Below are positions 1 through 10,894 of a DNA stretch of 64,000 bases, piece after piece; position 1 is the stretch's first letter, and each line of letters opens with the position of its first letter. Source of the DNA: Cryptomeria japonica. Lineage: Eukaryota; Streptophyta; Pinopsida; Cupressales; Cupressaceae. Position numbers and translations under genes: made by a program. The stretch is from NCBI RefSeq assembly GCF_030272615.1, contig NC_081411.1, positions 159,318,471 to 159,382,470 on the forward strand, written 5' to 3'. The notes below the pieces were generated by a model. The model worked only from the letters and a program-made list of their open reading frames with translations. It was not told the origin of the DNA and did no database searches.

Positions 1-1029
1 TCAAATTGGAGTATCGATAAGTTTATCTTATTTAAATTATAAGATTTATCAATTTATGATCATCTCGGAAGAAAATGAACAATTTATGTCTTAAGGGTTA
101 TAAACCCTCTACCTATGTCCTCATAGAGTCCTTCATCCACCTTGTATTGTCTTAAAAGTCAACTCTTGTACCAAGCTTCTAGCTCTATAATTAGAAAACA
201 GAATACTAATTCAAAATAATTAAATTTTCAAGTTTGGAATCATCTATGGATAACCTAGATAGATTTCCAACATTAGTATGATGTGAAGGACACAATTGTC
301 TATTCATTCATTAGGTCTTTTTGGACTAGTACTAAACTAGTAAGAAATCTTTAACACACTCAACAAGAGGTGTATGGAGAGGAACATCTAGTAACTAGAC
401 TAGCAATATGAAAGCTTACACCTCACTTATTTGGGAATGATTTATGTAAAAATATAGTTTGGTTTATTCTAGTGTACTATGAATAGCTATATTTTATGAT
501 AGTCTTGGAGATAGAGCTTACTTGTTGCAATTTGCTTGTTTAGGTTATAGAAATAGCTATTCTATATCTATGTTTATCAAAGTTCAACTAAACCTTATCA
601 TTTGATATTATCTCATTCTAAGTGTCTAATATATTATTAACCAATGTCAAACTGACAACCCTATTAGACAAGATAAAATTATCAAACTACATTTTTTATG
701 GAAGACCTATATGACAAAATTTCAACATGTCAGGCCTGTTAAGATCCAATTTAACAAGAGATCAACAGATTACAATATATTTCAACAAACTTATTGAACA
801 AAACTCAATCAAGCCTAACTACTTGGAGCTATTGAAAATTAATAACAATACCCAATTGATCACCCTATTAAAGAAGAGAAACCAATGGATTGAGATCTCA
901 TTAGATTGTCCTTTTAAAATATTTTACCAAGAAATCCATTCATCTAAATAACCAATCCCCATCTTTTGTTATCCAAACAATCACTCTATTTAATAGTAGA
1001 AAGCACATTAATAGTTCCTAAGTATTCAA
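1..1029 (+). other. Host element upstream of protease, no identifiable domain
   Basis: AT-rich sequence that should lie between host gag and protease. The only ORF of note is 727-951 (74 codons, start MSGLLRSNLT), which I do not recognise. It may be a decayed piece of the gag-protease polyprotein or chance. No tRNA, tandem repeat or promoter was seen. Confidence 0.35.
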
Positions 1030-1398
1030 ATTTGGGAAGGCTGGTGGTGGATGTAAACATCAATGGGACTCATATTAAGATTGCATCGATAGATCTTAGG
1101 ACAAAAATAAACATCATAACTAAACAAACAATGAATGATTTGTAGTTGGAAAACATATGGCCAACACCAATGATATTACAGTTGGAAGATAGGTCTATGA
1201 TGAAATTGGGATGAGTAATTGAAGATCTATTGATAACCATATATTAATGTGAAAATTATACTTATTTTTTGGTTTTACAAACTAAAGCCTGCTTGGGTGG
1301 GTATACACTGATTCTTGGAAGGCCATGATTGCCACTATTGATGCTTTCATTGGTTGTATGTCAATAAATATGATAATATCCAATGAGGATATACCTAA
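1030..1398 (+). pseudogene. Host gypsy retropepsin (protease) remnant
   Basis: The + frame reads VVDVNINGTHIKI, then SIDLRTKINIIT at the place of the active-site loop, and later GGYTLILGRP, the classic retropepsin C-terminal motif in which a Trp normally follows. Here that codon is a stop (TGA) and a small indel shifts the next residues (ATIDAFIGC) to another frame. Several other in-frame stops are present. The frame runs toward IPK-stop-LV at 1409 and resumes as LYPPTQPHSNLE after 29505, which shows it is the same polyprotein as the RT farther right. The active-site Asp-Thr/Ser-Gly is not preserved. Confidence 0.7.
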
Positions 1399-1409
1399 GT
1401 AGTTGGTAC

Positions 1410-2966
1410 TATTGAAACAGAGTACCACTAAGAGGGGGGTGAATCAGTGGTTCCTAAACTCTTTTCACTTTTAACGCAACTTTAGAATACTGGTTGTTAG
1501 CTTAAGTACTAAACAAACAAACCAGTAAAGAAAATGATGAGACCAAAGAAGACAGTCACACAAATGCAACCCACAACACCAGATGTATGAGGAAAACCCA
1601 ATATGGGAAAAACCTAGGTGAGAAATGTTGCTAGAGACTACTACTCCAATATAGCCTCACAAGTAAAACACTGAATTACAAATATTTAGGGCACCCACCC
1701 AAGGAGCACCAACCCCTATTGATTTAGGGCACCAAGCTAAGGAGCACCAACCCCTGCACCAAGCTCCAACTTGGTGATGTATATTAAAAATATAATTTTG
1801 ATACATTTATGGCTTCTTGTTGCAAAATGAGTTCTGCAACTCTTGATCAAATATATTGTTGTCGGTTGATAGTCTTCTCTTCTTTACTGGATCTCACACT
1901 ATCGGTTGTGAGATCACTCTCTCAAATTCTTGGCCTCTCTTCTCTCACTCTCTTACAGTCTCACAACTCACTGTGTCACCCTTGGATACCTTCTTGCTCT
2001 ACCACACCTCATTGGTTTGCTCAACTATTGAAACCAGCTGTAGTTATACAGGTATTCAATGATTGTTGGTTAAAACCCTTCTCACCGGTTTGCTTGATGA
2101 CTCACTTTGCAAATTTCTTAGAATAAATTCTAAGTGAGATGATTCTACTCTGCACTCTAGCTCTCTTCAATCTTCTTCTCCTCTTGCAGCATCATTCTTT
2201 TCCGTCTTGAGCTCATGTATTTATATTCATGGATTCTCACCAAGAATGCATTTAAACACTATCATGTTAGGTTTTCCTTCTTCAAATTGATCCAATGATG
2301 ATTTTATTTGATCTGCTTTTCAGGGATAGGATCTTCATGATATCGATCAATCACTTGTAGAGCTGCGCAATCCAATGTGTGTTTTCTAATTCGGGAGGTC
2401 TACACCATGTTTTTCTACTTTTCTCTATCACTCGCCATTAATGGCTTTGTTGTTCCCTTCACCTAACAAGTACAAAGATAAAATCTTCTTGTAGAATCAG
2501 CACAATGGCTTTTCCAGCTTGCCTCCTCTGTGACTTGCAGGTTCCTCATTAAAGCCAACTTTCTTACTGATTGTTGCATCGATGCACACTCCACCGACTT
2601 GTGCAATACCTCCACCTAGAATCCAACTGTCATGCTCGTCGACATTCCTTTGCTTGGATTCCTATGTCAGTTTGATATACTTTGTCGACCAAGGTTGACT
2701 ATCGGTTTAGTTCATGTTACCAGTATGACCATCAAACATCCCCTCTGTTCTGTTTACCGATTATTGTGCCTTCATAACATACAAACAACCTTCATCCTGG
2801 TTTATGCCTTACCGGTAAGCCTTCTTTACAGTAGATGTCACAAGTCACATTTACCGATAGTAGTTCTTCTATCTGGATCTTCTTATCCCTGTCACCATTT
2901 CTTACTTACCAGTGACCTACCTAAACCGATTGACATCAATGACAACTTAATACCAAATTTCCAACA
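1410..2966 (-). repeat. Copia-1 3' LTR (left copy)
   Basis: Aligns over its length with 27947-29500. Read on the - strand it begins TGTTGGAAATTTGG and ends near 1410, where the terminal TGTTG has become TATTG on the + strand. A local ~40-base duplication (AGGAGCACCAACCCC units at 1699-1755) is present here and absent from the other copy. A TATA-like box on the - strand lies at about 2217-2232. Hand comparison of about 200 bases gives roughly 8% difference from the other LTR. ORFs in here recur in the partner LTR and are not genes. Confidence 0.92.
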
Positions 2967-3143
2967 ATCTCCCCCTTTGGCATTGATGTCAACTTACTGC
3001 AAGACACTTTATATTGGTACATTTCTCCCCCTTTGACACAATGAAAAAGGGTGTTGTACACTCCCCCTTTTTATCCATACCTAACTCCCCCTTTGGCTGC
3101 TATGAACTCCCCTTGAACCACATAAATCCTTCCTTTCTCAAGT
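2967..3143 (-). promoter_or_regulatory. Copia-1 polypurine tract and array of extra polypurine tracts
   Basis: On the - strand, CCAAAGGGGGAGAT directly abuts the 3' LTR (2967-2981). Four more tracts of the type AAAGGGGGAG or close variants follow at about 3024-3036, 3059-3070, 3083-3096 and 3105-3113. The one next to the LTR is the expected plus-strand primer. The others fill the short non-coding stretch between the RNase H stop and the LTR. Confidence 0.85.
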
Positions 3144-3629
3144 TCATAAGGCAGATGACACAACTCCCAACTTGTGTCTTAAGTACTCAAAAGTGCTTAC
3201 GGGTAATGGTTTGGTGAAAATGTCTGCTACTTGTTCTCTAGTAGGGACATAATTCACCCTTATTTCTTGTCCTGCAACCTTCACTCTGAGAAAATGATAC
3301 TTGATGGCTATATGCTTTGTCCTGGAATTCATCACAAGATTCTTTGCTATGTTGATTGCACTCGAATTATCACACAGAATGAGAATAGGATGAGTGATGT
3401 CCACCTTTATGTATTTGAGGGTCAGCTTCATCCAAAACACCTGAGAGCAGCATGTAGCAATAGTAACATATTTTGCTTTAGCAGTTGATAGAGAGACTGA
3501 GTCCTACTTCTTGCTATGCCATGAGACCAACCTGTCACCTAGGAACAATGCACCACCACTTGTGCTCTTCTAGTCATCAATGCAACCTACCCAATCAATA
3601 TTAGTATATGTTTCCAAGATTAATTCCCC
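3144..3629 (-). pseudogene. Copia-1 RNase H domain
   Basis: The - strand frame carries the end of pol. It includes CDNSSAINIAKN and SRTKHIAIKYHFLR, diagnostic of copia RNase H, and a typical C-terminus (ADIFTKPLP) ending at the stop at 3144. The upstream part (about 3441-3629) keeps STSGGALFLG and VSWHSKK but has several in-frame stops. It removes RNA from RNA-DNA hybrids during reverse transcription in active family members. It continues the RT region without a break. Confidence 0.92.
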
Positions 3630-4700
3630 TTATTTATGGTACCACAATCCATGACTGAGTGTTCCTTGTAGGTACCTAAAGATTCTGCTTACAACATTCA
3701 TATGTGACTGCTTAGGTGCAGCTTGAAATCTGGCCACCATGCACACTGCTTGTACTATATCTGGTCTAGAAGAAGTTAGATACAATAGACTACCTATCAT
3801 GGATCTATAAAAAGTCTGATCCACCACCGGTGACTCATCATTCTTGCTTAATTTACTTCCGGTCACCATGGGGGTACTTACCAGTTTGTAATCCTCCAGT
3901 TGAAATTTCTTCAACATTTCCTTTGCATACTTGATTTGTGAGATAAAGATTCCCTTATCTTGTTGTAGTATCTGCAAACCAAGGAAGTATGTCAATTCGC
4001 CAAGCATTAACATCTCAAATTTTGTCTCCATCTAATCAGCAAATTCTTTGCAGAGGGTGTCCTTGTTACCTCCAAAGATAATGTCATCTACATACACAAC
4101 CACAATGATCATGTGGTTTTCATCTTTCTTTTTATGTACAAATTGTTGTCTGCGCTCCCCTTTTTGAATCCCTACTCCTTCAAGTACTGATCCAATCTTG
4201 AATATCATGCTCTAGGAGCTTGCTTTAAACCATACAAGGCTTTCTTCAACCGGCACACAAATGTTTCATCATCATGGAGAAGAAATCCTTCTGGTTTCTC
4301 CATGTACACTTCTTCCAAATTTTCATTTAGGAAGGTAGATTTAACATCCATTTGATATACTTTATAACCCTTGTAGGTAGAGAAAGCTAGAAACATTCTA
4401 ATTGCTTCTAATGTAGCTACGGGTTCAAATGTTTCTTCAAAGTCAATTCCCTCCACCTGAGAGTATCCTTTGCACACTAGTTTAGCTTTATGTCTAACAA
4501 TTGTACCTTCTTCATTTATCTTATTCCAGTAGACCCATTTAGTGCCAATGATGTTCTTGTCTTCCAGTCTAGGGACTAATTCCCAAGTCTTGTTCTTCTC
4601 TATTTATTGTAGTTCTTCTTCCATGGCATCCATCCATTCTTGTCTTTTGCTGGCCTCATTGAATGTTTTAGGTTCTACTTCAGTCATGAGGCATAAGTTG
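3630..4700 (-). pseudogene. Copia-1 reverse transcriptase
   Basis: The - strand shows the full copia RT order: [49 protein letters not shown], the catalytic box YVDDIIFGG (near 4085-4110), LGELTYFLGLQ, then GSLLYLTSSRPDI. The catalytic aspartates are intact. Breaks: a TGA where Trp is expected after QAPRA (near 4203), a further nonsense codon, a one-base frameshift in an A-rich run near 4130, and a stop before METKFEM. It would copy the element RNA inside virus-like particles. It is in the same frame as the integrase tail until the frameshift. Confidence 0.93.
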
Positions 4701-5068
4701 ACTTTTTCATCATTCCAGACAAGTCTTCTTCTAGTCTCCACACCATCATTCTTATTTCCCATAATTTGCTCTTATGGGTGATTCAACTGCACATACCAAT
4801 TGGAAGGCTTCTTGGATCCTTCTTTTGGTTCATTGTCTAACTGAGCTTCCTCACCTTCATCACTGAAATCATTGTACTGGTTTACCTATGGTTGACTTCC
4901 TTTGTGCATATCCTCATCAACTTTAAAATGCACACTCTCAATGACTCTTCTTAGCCTTTTTTTGTATCATTTGTAGGCCTTGCTATTAGATGAGTAACCA
5001 AAGAAGATTCCTTCATCACTCCTGGAGTCAAAACTACTTAGACCATCCATATCTCTTTTGATAAAACA
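4701..5068 (-). pseudogene. Copia-1 integrase C-terminal part (downstream half)
   Basis: Right after the Tat-1 target duplication the - strand reads KCFIKRDMDGL, then SDEGIFFGYSSNSKAYK, the standard copia integrase C-terminal segment. A poorly conserved linker with several stops leads to RT. The upstream half lies 19.5 kb away at 24569 and above, ending YFKAFGGK. Removing Tat-1 and one CTTAC copy restores FGGKCFIKRD in frame, so the gene was broken by that insertion. Confidence 0.9.
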
Positions 5069-5073
5069 CTTAC
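5069..5073. repeat. Tat-1 target-site duplication CTTAC (left)
   Basis: CTTAC directly precedes the LTR terminus TGATGCAAGG and is repeated exactly at 24569-24573 after the other LTR terminus TGTCTACA. Confidence 0.95.
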
Positions 5074-6535
5074 TGATGCAAGGAAAAAGGGGCACAAGGC
5101 ACAAAAACACAAGTTCGAATGTTAGTAGATTAGTTACAACCAAAACTAAATACAAATGAACTTAAAAAACCTTAAGATGCATATCAAGAGAGATATAAAG
5201 CACACAATAAAGAGCATACATAAATGAAAAAGGGAAAGAAAACCCCCCAAGATGCTCCCAAGGATGCTCATAGATGTTCCTCCCTTGTTCCTCTCCTCTT
5301 CAAGTCCCACATGAGTGTAGCTCTCAACTTTTAGCACTATCCATGGATGTCATATGAAGATTCAAGATGGTTGTAAAAATGAAAAAAACAAATGCTTATG
5401 CAAGTGTAAATGATTTGCTATGAGAAAGCTCCTAATTAATGTCTATGTGAATCTTAGTATAATAGCAATGCAAATGCTTCCTAATACTCTGCAAAATGAC
5501 TATAAGTTTGATGCACACAAGACTTGATCCTAGAAAAATGAAGAATGTGAGCTCTATTTATAGGGGAAATAGGCCAATGGATGGTCAAGATTGAATAATA
5601 TTAACAAGGGCCAGGATTGAAAGTTAATCAATCCATGTGATGGCTTTCAACCCAATCCCATGATGACAAGTGTCAACATGAGATGGCTTTAGAGGAGAGG
5701 GAAGAAGCATTAAATGCTTGAGATGACATGAAGGTTACCCTAGGAGGGTTTGATTAGGCTTGAGTTAGTGGATAAAGCTTTTATCCAATGGATAAATCTT
5801 TTATCCATTGGATAAACTCTTGTGCAAGAGTTAATGGGGATAACCATGATAAAAGCAATGAATGCTTGAAGAGACCCCCGAGTTAAATGAGGGTTGAATT
5901 AGAGGGAAAGTCTCTAACCATGTCCAGGTAAGTTGAGTTAACCATTAATGGTTATGTAAGAGACATAAATGGTTTGGAAGACTTTGGGGGTTAAATTGTT
6001 GAAGAATAAAAGCCTTTAATGCATTTCAAAGGCTTTGAGACATTTTTTAGAAGTGACCTTTGTTTGGGAATGCAAATGATTAGAGAGGGGGGTTAGGTTT
6101 ATTAGAAGGGGTTAGAAGAGTCTAGAAGGAGGTTAGAAGAGTCTAGAAGGGGGTTAGTGAGCAAGTGGGTTTGGTGGGTGAGAAAAAATAGGATTTTAAT
6201 TAAAATAAAATTCGTTTATTTCAACTAAAATTGTGCAACTTGCATTTGTAGGAGAATGCAAGTGGGAGGGTTTTTGGAGATTTAAATAAATATTTATTTA
6301 TTTAAATGAGGAAAGGGGTTAATTAAACAAATATGATTTATTCATTTAATTAATTGTTAGAATATGGTTTAATGAATTAATTTAAATAAATTCAATAATT
6401 TACTTCATTAATAGGAGAAGAGGTTCAAGATGAATTAATTAAATATTAATTTAATTAATTGTTGATTAATGGTTTAAATAATCAAATAAACACTAAATAT
6501 TCATTTAATTAAGTGGATAGATTTATGTGTCTACA
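5074..6535 (-). repeat. Tat-1 3' LTR (left copy)
   Basis: A 1,462-bp copy matching 23133-24568. On the - strand it starts TGTAGACACA and ends CCTTGCATCA. A TATA box (CCTATAAATAG on the - strand) lies at about 5554-5565. A self-complementary block with GGATAAA and TTTATCC units at about 5763-5815 has one ~20-base unit more than the partner LTR. The 3'-most part is strongly A/T with TTAATTAA-type repeats (about 6190-6510). The 63-codon ORF at 5146-5337 also occurs in the partner and is not a gene. Confidence 0.95.
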
Positions 6536-6548
6536 TTTACCCCTCTTT
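6536..6548 (-). promoter_or_regulatory. Tat-1 polypurine tract
   Basis: AAAGAGGGGTAAA on the - strand abuts the 3' LTR start TGTAGACA. Tat-2 has the near-identical AAAGAGGGGCAAA at the same place (58640-58652). Confidence 0.88.
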
Positions 6549-8411
6549 GAGACGGTATAGTTTATCGCATCGTTTCAAAGAAAGAAAGATAGGTAGGAGA
6601 AATATGCTCCAGAAATGTTAATTTAGTGGGTGGTATGCCCCCTCGAGAGATGGGCCGAAATTTTTTCAAAAATCGAGCAATCTCTCAAAAAAGAGAAAGA
6701 AGTTGGGGGGAGGTAGAATAAAAGAAATTAGAAATAGTGGCAAAAAAAATGGGAGAAGACGGAGTGAATACGGAGAAATGGCAAGCCTCGAAAGTACATG
6801 GGGGTCACGGTGCAAATGTAGTGTTTGTGCTTTTGATTGATACTATACAAGTGATCAAAATTGGCTAGACAATCTGGTGCAATCTGTTGAATTGCCCCAA
6901 TTTTAGTCAAAGCGTGATAGTTGATGTCAGTTGTTCACTTGGACAAGATAAAGTTTGAGTAAGTGATTCAAATTGACCTATTGTGACTTAGACAATTGCT
7001 AGAATTTCTCAATAAAGTCAAGGTATCTGAAGCAAAATACTTGTTGAGACTTAGACAATTGATGTAACTGTTTGTTTTAATTGTGTTTGATGGGTTGATC
7101 AATTGATAGTGTTTGCATTGTAGGTTGTTTGTGGTGTTTGTTGGACTTAGCGTACCTATTGAGACTAGGCAATTGATGTAAATGCTTGTTGTAGTCTAAG
7201 ATTGCCATAATTGATTACCTGTTGAGACCTGAAGATACTTGATCAAAAAAGTATCTGTTTATAGTCTAGGTGTGCATGAGCCGATGCACCTATGTAGATA
7301 GAGTAACTTGCTTTGCTTATAGGATGACCTAGGATGGGAAACGATGCAGGGTATGCAATTATGATGATGACCTAGATAGGGAGGGTGAGGGGGGGGGATT
7401 CAATATTAGATAGAAGCTATGGAGGACCTAAGACCCATTCCTATGGAAGAAGATTAAAATAGAGTTATCTATTTGTCATGACTATGTATGAATGATATGC
7501 AGCAATATGGATTTATGGATGAATGGAATGCAAGGGAATGCAATATAGATAGATGAGATGAAATGGTGATCCATGGCCTATTCATAGTGCTTAATTTTCA
7601 TCATTGAGCGTGGTAGTATCGATCTTGGTCGAGGTAGCAGAAACCAAGGTTGAGTGTTTCACCTATAAGAAAGCATCACATACAAGGAAAGTTCCCCTCC
7701 AGTATGGTTCATGTATAAATGGTCGAGGTATACGTTGTAGTCAGTGAGCCATAGTGATCCATGATTATATTTTTGCATAGGATCGCGTAGCTTAGTGAAC
7801 TTCCCACATATACACCATTAGTATATGCCCTAGAACTTCATTGGAACAATCCATAGACAGCAAACAAAGAAAAGATATCAAGAACCATCTTGGCTACTCT
7901 AATCACCTATGGATATCCTAGAGTAGCATAGGAACCTGATATAAATAAAATAAAAAAATAAAAAATTGACCAAGTGCTTATCAGCCAAACAAAATTTTCT
8001 TGTCAAAGAAAATGTTACCATGTCTTGTTTGTGAGGAAGGATGCATCCTTGTGAATATGGTTGTGTGCAGATGTTTTGATTGGTTGGTTGATTTGATACG
8101 TGCTCATCGTTTGAGTAGCTCAAAATGTTGTTTTGTGACTTTTGTGATGTGTATGTACAAGGAATAATATACTTTGCAATGTTTTTGATTGATGTTGATG
8201 TTTTTGTCATGTTTTTGGATTTTTTGAATGTTGTGAATGTTTTTGGTATTATCTTTAGGACTTTTTGCAAATGTTTTTGGGATTTTGTTGAGATTTTATG
8301 AATGTTTTTGGTATTATTTTAAGACATTTTTTAATTAGAAACTCAATGAAAATCAAGCAATGGATAATCCACTCCCATCAGTAGGTTAAGAACATTTCCC
8401 CCAGTTAGATG
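6549..8411 (-). other. Tat-1 3' non-coding region with degenerate repeats
   Basis: No credible coding frame. Between about 6950 and 7260 the + strand carries several degenerate copies of a unit like TTGAGACTTAGACAATTGATG. Farther right are low-complexity runs such as GGGTGAGGGGGGGG near 7385-7398 and a T/G-rich block at 8080-8340 with repeated ATGTTTTTGG. Long repeat-rich 3' regions are known for Tat/Ogre elements. The ORF at 7899-8270 looks like a chance frame of the low-complexity block. Confidence 0.7.
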
Positions 8412-8629
8412 TCGCTAGGATGCTTAAGGCATTGGAAGGTTGATGTACTATTTTTGCTAGATAATAAGAAAGATTGGACGACTATGTATGGTGGATGTAA
8501 CCCATTCTGGGTGAACCACATTAAATCTTTGTGTTATATGTGTCATATTTTATTTTTTTATCTTTTGTATTTAAATCTGCATATAATTTTTAGTTCATAT
8601 TTGCTTCAGATCTGCTTGAAACCCTAACA
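8412..8629 (+). repeat. Copia-3 5' LTR, truncated
   Basis: Matches 12942-13154 from GGATGCTTAAGGCATTGG to the terminal ACCCTAACA. The first ~190 bp of the LTR (present at 12752-12941) are missing, including most of the promoter region. Confidence 0.9.
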
Positions 8630-8631
8630 AT

Positions 8632-8643
8632 TGGTATCAAAGC
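8632..8643 (+). promoter_or_regulatory. Copia-3 primer-binding site (tRNA-iMet type)
   Basis: TGGTATCAAAGC lies two bases after the LTR end. It differs at one position (A for G) from TGGTATCAGAGC, the complement of the plant initiator tRNA-Met 3' end. Confidence 0.85.
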
Positions 8644-8689
8644 GAGGTTTTCTGTAAATTGGCAGGACTTTCAGATTTGAGTGGGAGCA

Positions 8690-9540
8690 ATGGAGGATTC
8701 CAAATTCAAGGTTGAAAAGTTTAACAGTTAGAGTTATTAGTTATGGAAAATGCAGATGGAGGATTGCATGTATCAAAAGGATTTGTGGCGGCCATTGGAA
8801 GGAAAGGCAAAGAAAGCGACCACAATGTCAGATGAAGAGTGAGATATTTTAGATAGAAAGGCACTAGGATCCATTCTATTGGGCCTTGCACTGTCTATAG
8901 CTTTCAATATAACAGAAGCAAAAATGACTGTAGATTTGATGGTGACATTGGCTAAGTTGTATGAGAAACCCTCAACTTTGAATAAGGTATTTCTTATGAA
9001 GAATTTGTTTAATTTGAAAATGAGTGAGGGAGGATCTGTAGTGGAGCACTTAAATGAATTTAATACAATTACCAGTCAATTGTCTTTGGTAAAAATTACT
9101 TTTACAGAAGAGGTTAGGGCTCTCTTGATTTTATGTTCTTTGCCAAAAAGATGGAATAGCTTGGTTATGGTTGTAAGTAACTTTGTCTCTGGTAAAAATA
9201 ATTTGATATTTGATGATATTGTTGGTGTTATCCTAAGCAAGGAAATGTGAAGGAAAAGCACAGGTGAGACTCCAACATCATCAAGTAGTGTTTTGAATAT
9301 GGAGAACAGAGGAAGATCAAAGGAAAGAGGAAAAGGCCCTAGGAATGAGAAGTCATGAGGGAAGTCAAAGAAAAGGCACTCTCAATCTAGAGGAAAGAAA
9401 GATTGCCGGTACTGCGGAAAGCCTGGTCATCTAAAGAAAGATTGTTGGACTCGAAAAAACAAAGAAGGAGACAAAAATGAAAATCACAGTAAGGAAGAAA
9501 ATATTGCAAGTAATACTTTACAAGATGCTTTAATCTTATG
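8690..9540 (+). pseudogene. Copia-3 gag with CCHC zinc knuckle
   Basis: ATG at 8690 opens MEDSKFKVEKFN, a normal copia gag start after the primer site. The UBN2-type gag core follows (LAKLYEKPSTLNKVFLMKNL, VEHLNEFNTI). The nucleocapsid knuckle CRYCGKPGHLKKDC (near 9399-9440) is intact in the pattern CX2CX4HX4C. In-frame stops interrupt at least four places (for example in the first 30 codons and after LSKEM at 9250). The product would package the RNA. Confidence 0.9.
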
Positions 9541-9975
9541 TTTGGATAATGTTAATGATTCCTGGGTAATAGATTCTAGGGCTTCATTTCATGCTACACC
9601 CCATAGAAAATATTTTCTAGATTATGTTCAAGGTGATTTTGGATAGGTATATTTGGGTGATGATGAGCCTTGTCAAATTGTTGGAAAAGAAAAGATAAAG
9701 ATCAAGTTGCAGAATGGAAATGACTAGTTTCTGTAGGAGGTAAGACATGTTCCTAATTTAAGAAGAAATTTAATTTCTGCAAGGCAACTAGGTAGTGAAG
9801 GTTGCATAGTTACCCTCTTAGACAATATCTGGAAGGTCACTAAAGGATCATTAGTAGTAGCTAAAGGTGCGAAGGTAGGCACATTATATCTGTGTACTGG
9901 TAACACTTACTCTACCCTAGCTGCTATAGATAAACTTACTACAGGGACAGCAACAATAGAAGTTGCAAGAACATA
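9541..9975 (+). pseudogene. Copia-3 protease
   Basis: The active-site segment reads SWVIDSRASFHATP. Normally it is DSGAS, so the catalytic-loop Gly has become Arg. HVPNLRRNLISARQL, typical of the copia protease C-terminal half, follows. Stops occur after QGDFG and at GND-stop-FL. It is in frame with the knuckle upstream and the GAG-pre-integrase segment downstream. Confidence 0.85.
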
Positions 9976-10834
9976 TTCGATAATGTGGCACCATAGGCTT
10001 GGGCACATGAGTGAGAAAGGGATGAAAATACTTCACTCCAAAAATCTATTGCTAGGACTAAAGAAGATTGTTTTACAGTTCTATGAAAACTGTGTTTATG
10101 GTAAACAGAAAAGAGTCAGGTTTCTCAATGTTGGGAAAGAGAAGAAGAGTGAGAAGTTAGAGCTTGTGCATTCATATGTATGGAGACTGGCTCAGGTATC
10201 ATATCTTGGTGGCTCTTGTTATTATGTTATTTTTATTGATGACTTAGCCAGAAAAACATGGGTATATTTCCTAAAACAAAAATCAGATGTTTTTGAAACT
10301 TTTAAGAAATGGAAAGCTTTGGTTGAGAATGAGACAGGAAAAAGGTTGAAGTGTCTCAGATCAGATAATGGAGGTGAATATTGCAGCAAAGCATTTGAAG
10401 ATTACTGCTTCTTAAATGGGATTTGAAAGACGAAGACGGTTCCAGGAACTCCACAGGAAAATGGTGTGTCAGAGAGAATGAATAGGACTATCATGGAACG
10501 CGCGAGGAGCATGAGATTGCATGCTGGATTGCCCTTACATTTTTGGGCAGATGTTGTACATACTACTATCTATTTGATAAATAGAGGACCTTCAACCCCT
10601 TTGGATGGTGGTATTCTAGAGGAGGCATGGACTGATAAAAAGGTAAATTATTCTTTTCTAAAAACCTTTGGTTGTGAAGCTTTTGTCCATGTTGATAAAG
10701 AAAATAGAACCAAGCTTGATGCTAAATCTCATAAATGTACCTTCGTTGGATATAGGATAGATGAATATGGCTATCGGTTATGGGATTTTGAAAATAAGAA
10801 AATAATTAGAAGTAGAGATGTTATATTCAATTAG
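9976..10834 (+). pseudogene. Copia-3 integrase
   Basis: GAG-pre-integrase HHCC region: MWHHRLGHMSEKGMKIL, then a knuckle whose first Cys is kept (CVYGKQKRV). The catalytic core keeps the second and third acidic positions (RSDNGGEYCSKAFEDYC; PQENGVSERMNRTI with the Glu). The first Asp is lost where HSYVWRL stands for the usual HSDVWGP. A stop follows FLNGI at 10426. The C-terminal part FGCEAFVHV ... CTFVGYRIDEYGYRLWD ends near 10834. Confidence 0.92.
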
Positions 10835-10894
10835 AAGGTTATGTATAAAGAATAGATAAAGGAAAAGAAGCATGAACAGGACAAACAAGAATAT

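Noticed and set aside
5146-5337. 63-codon ORF with a hydrophobic segment, repeated at 23204-23395
   Set aside because: Both copies are inside the Tat-1 LTR pair; no sign of coding selection.
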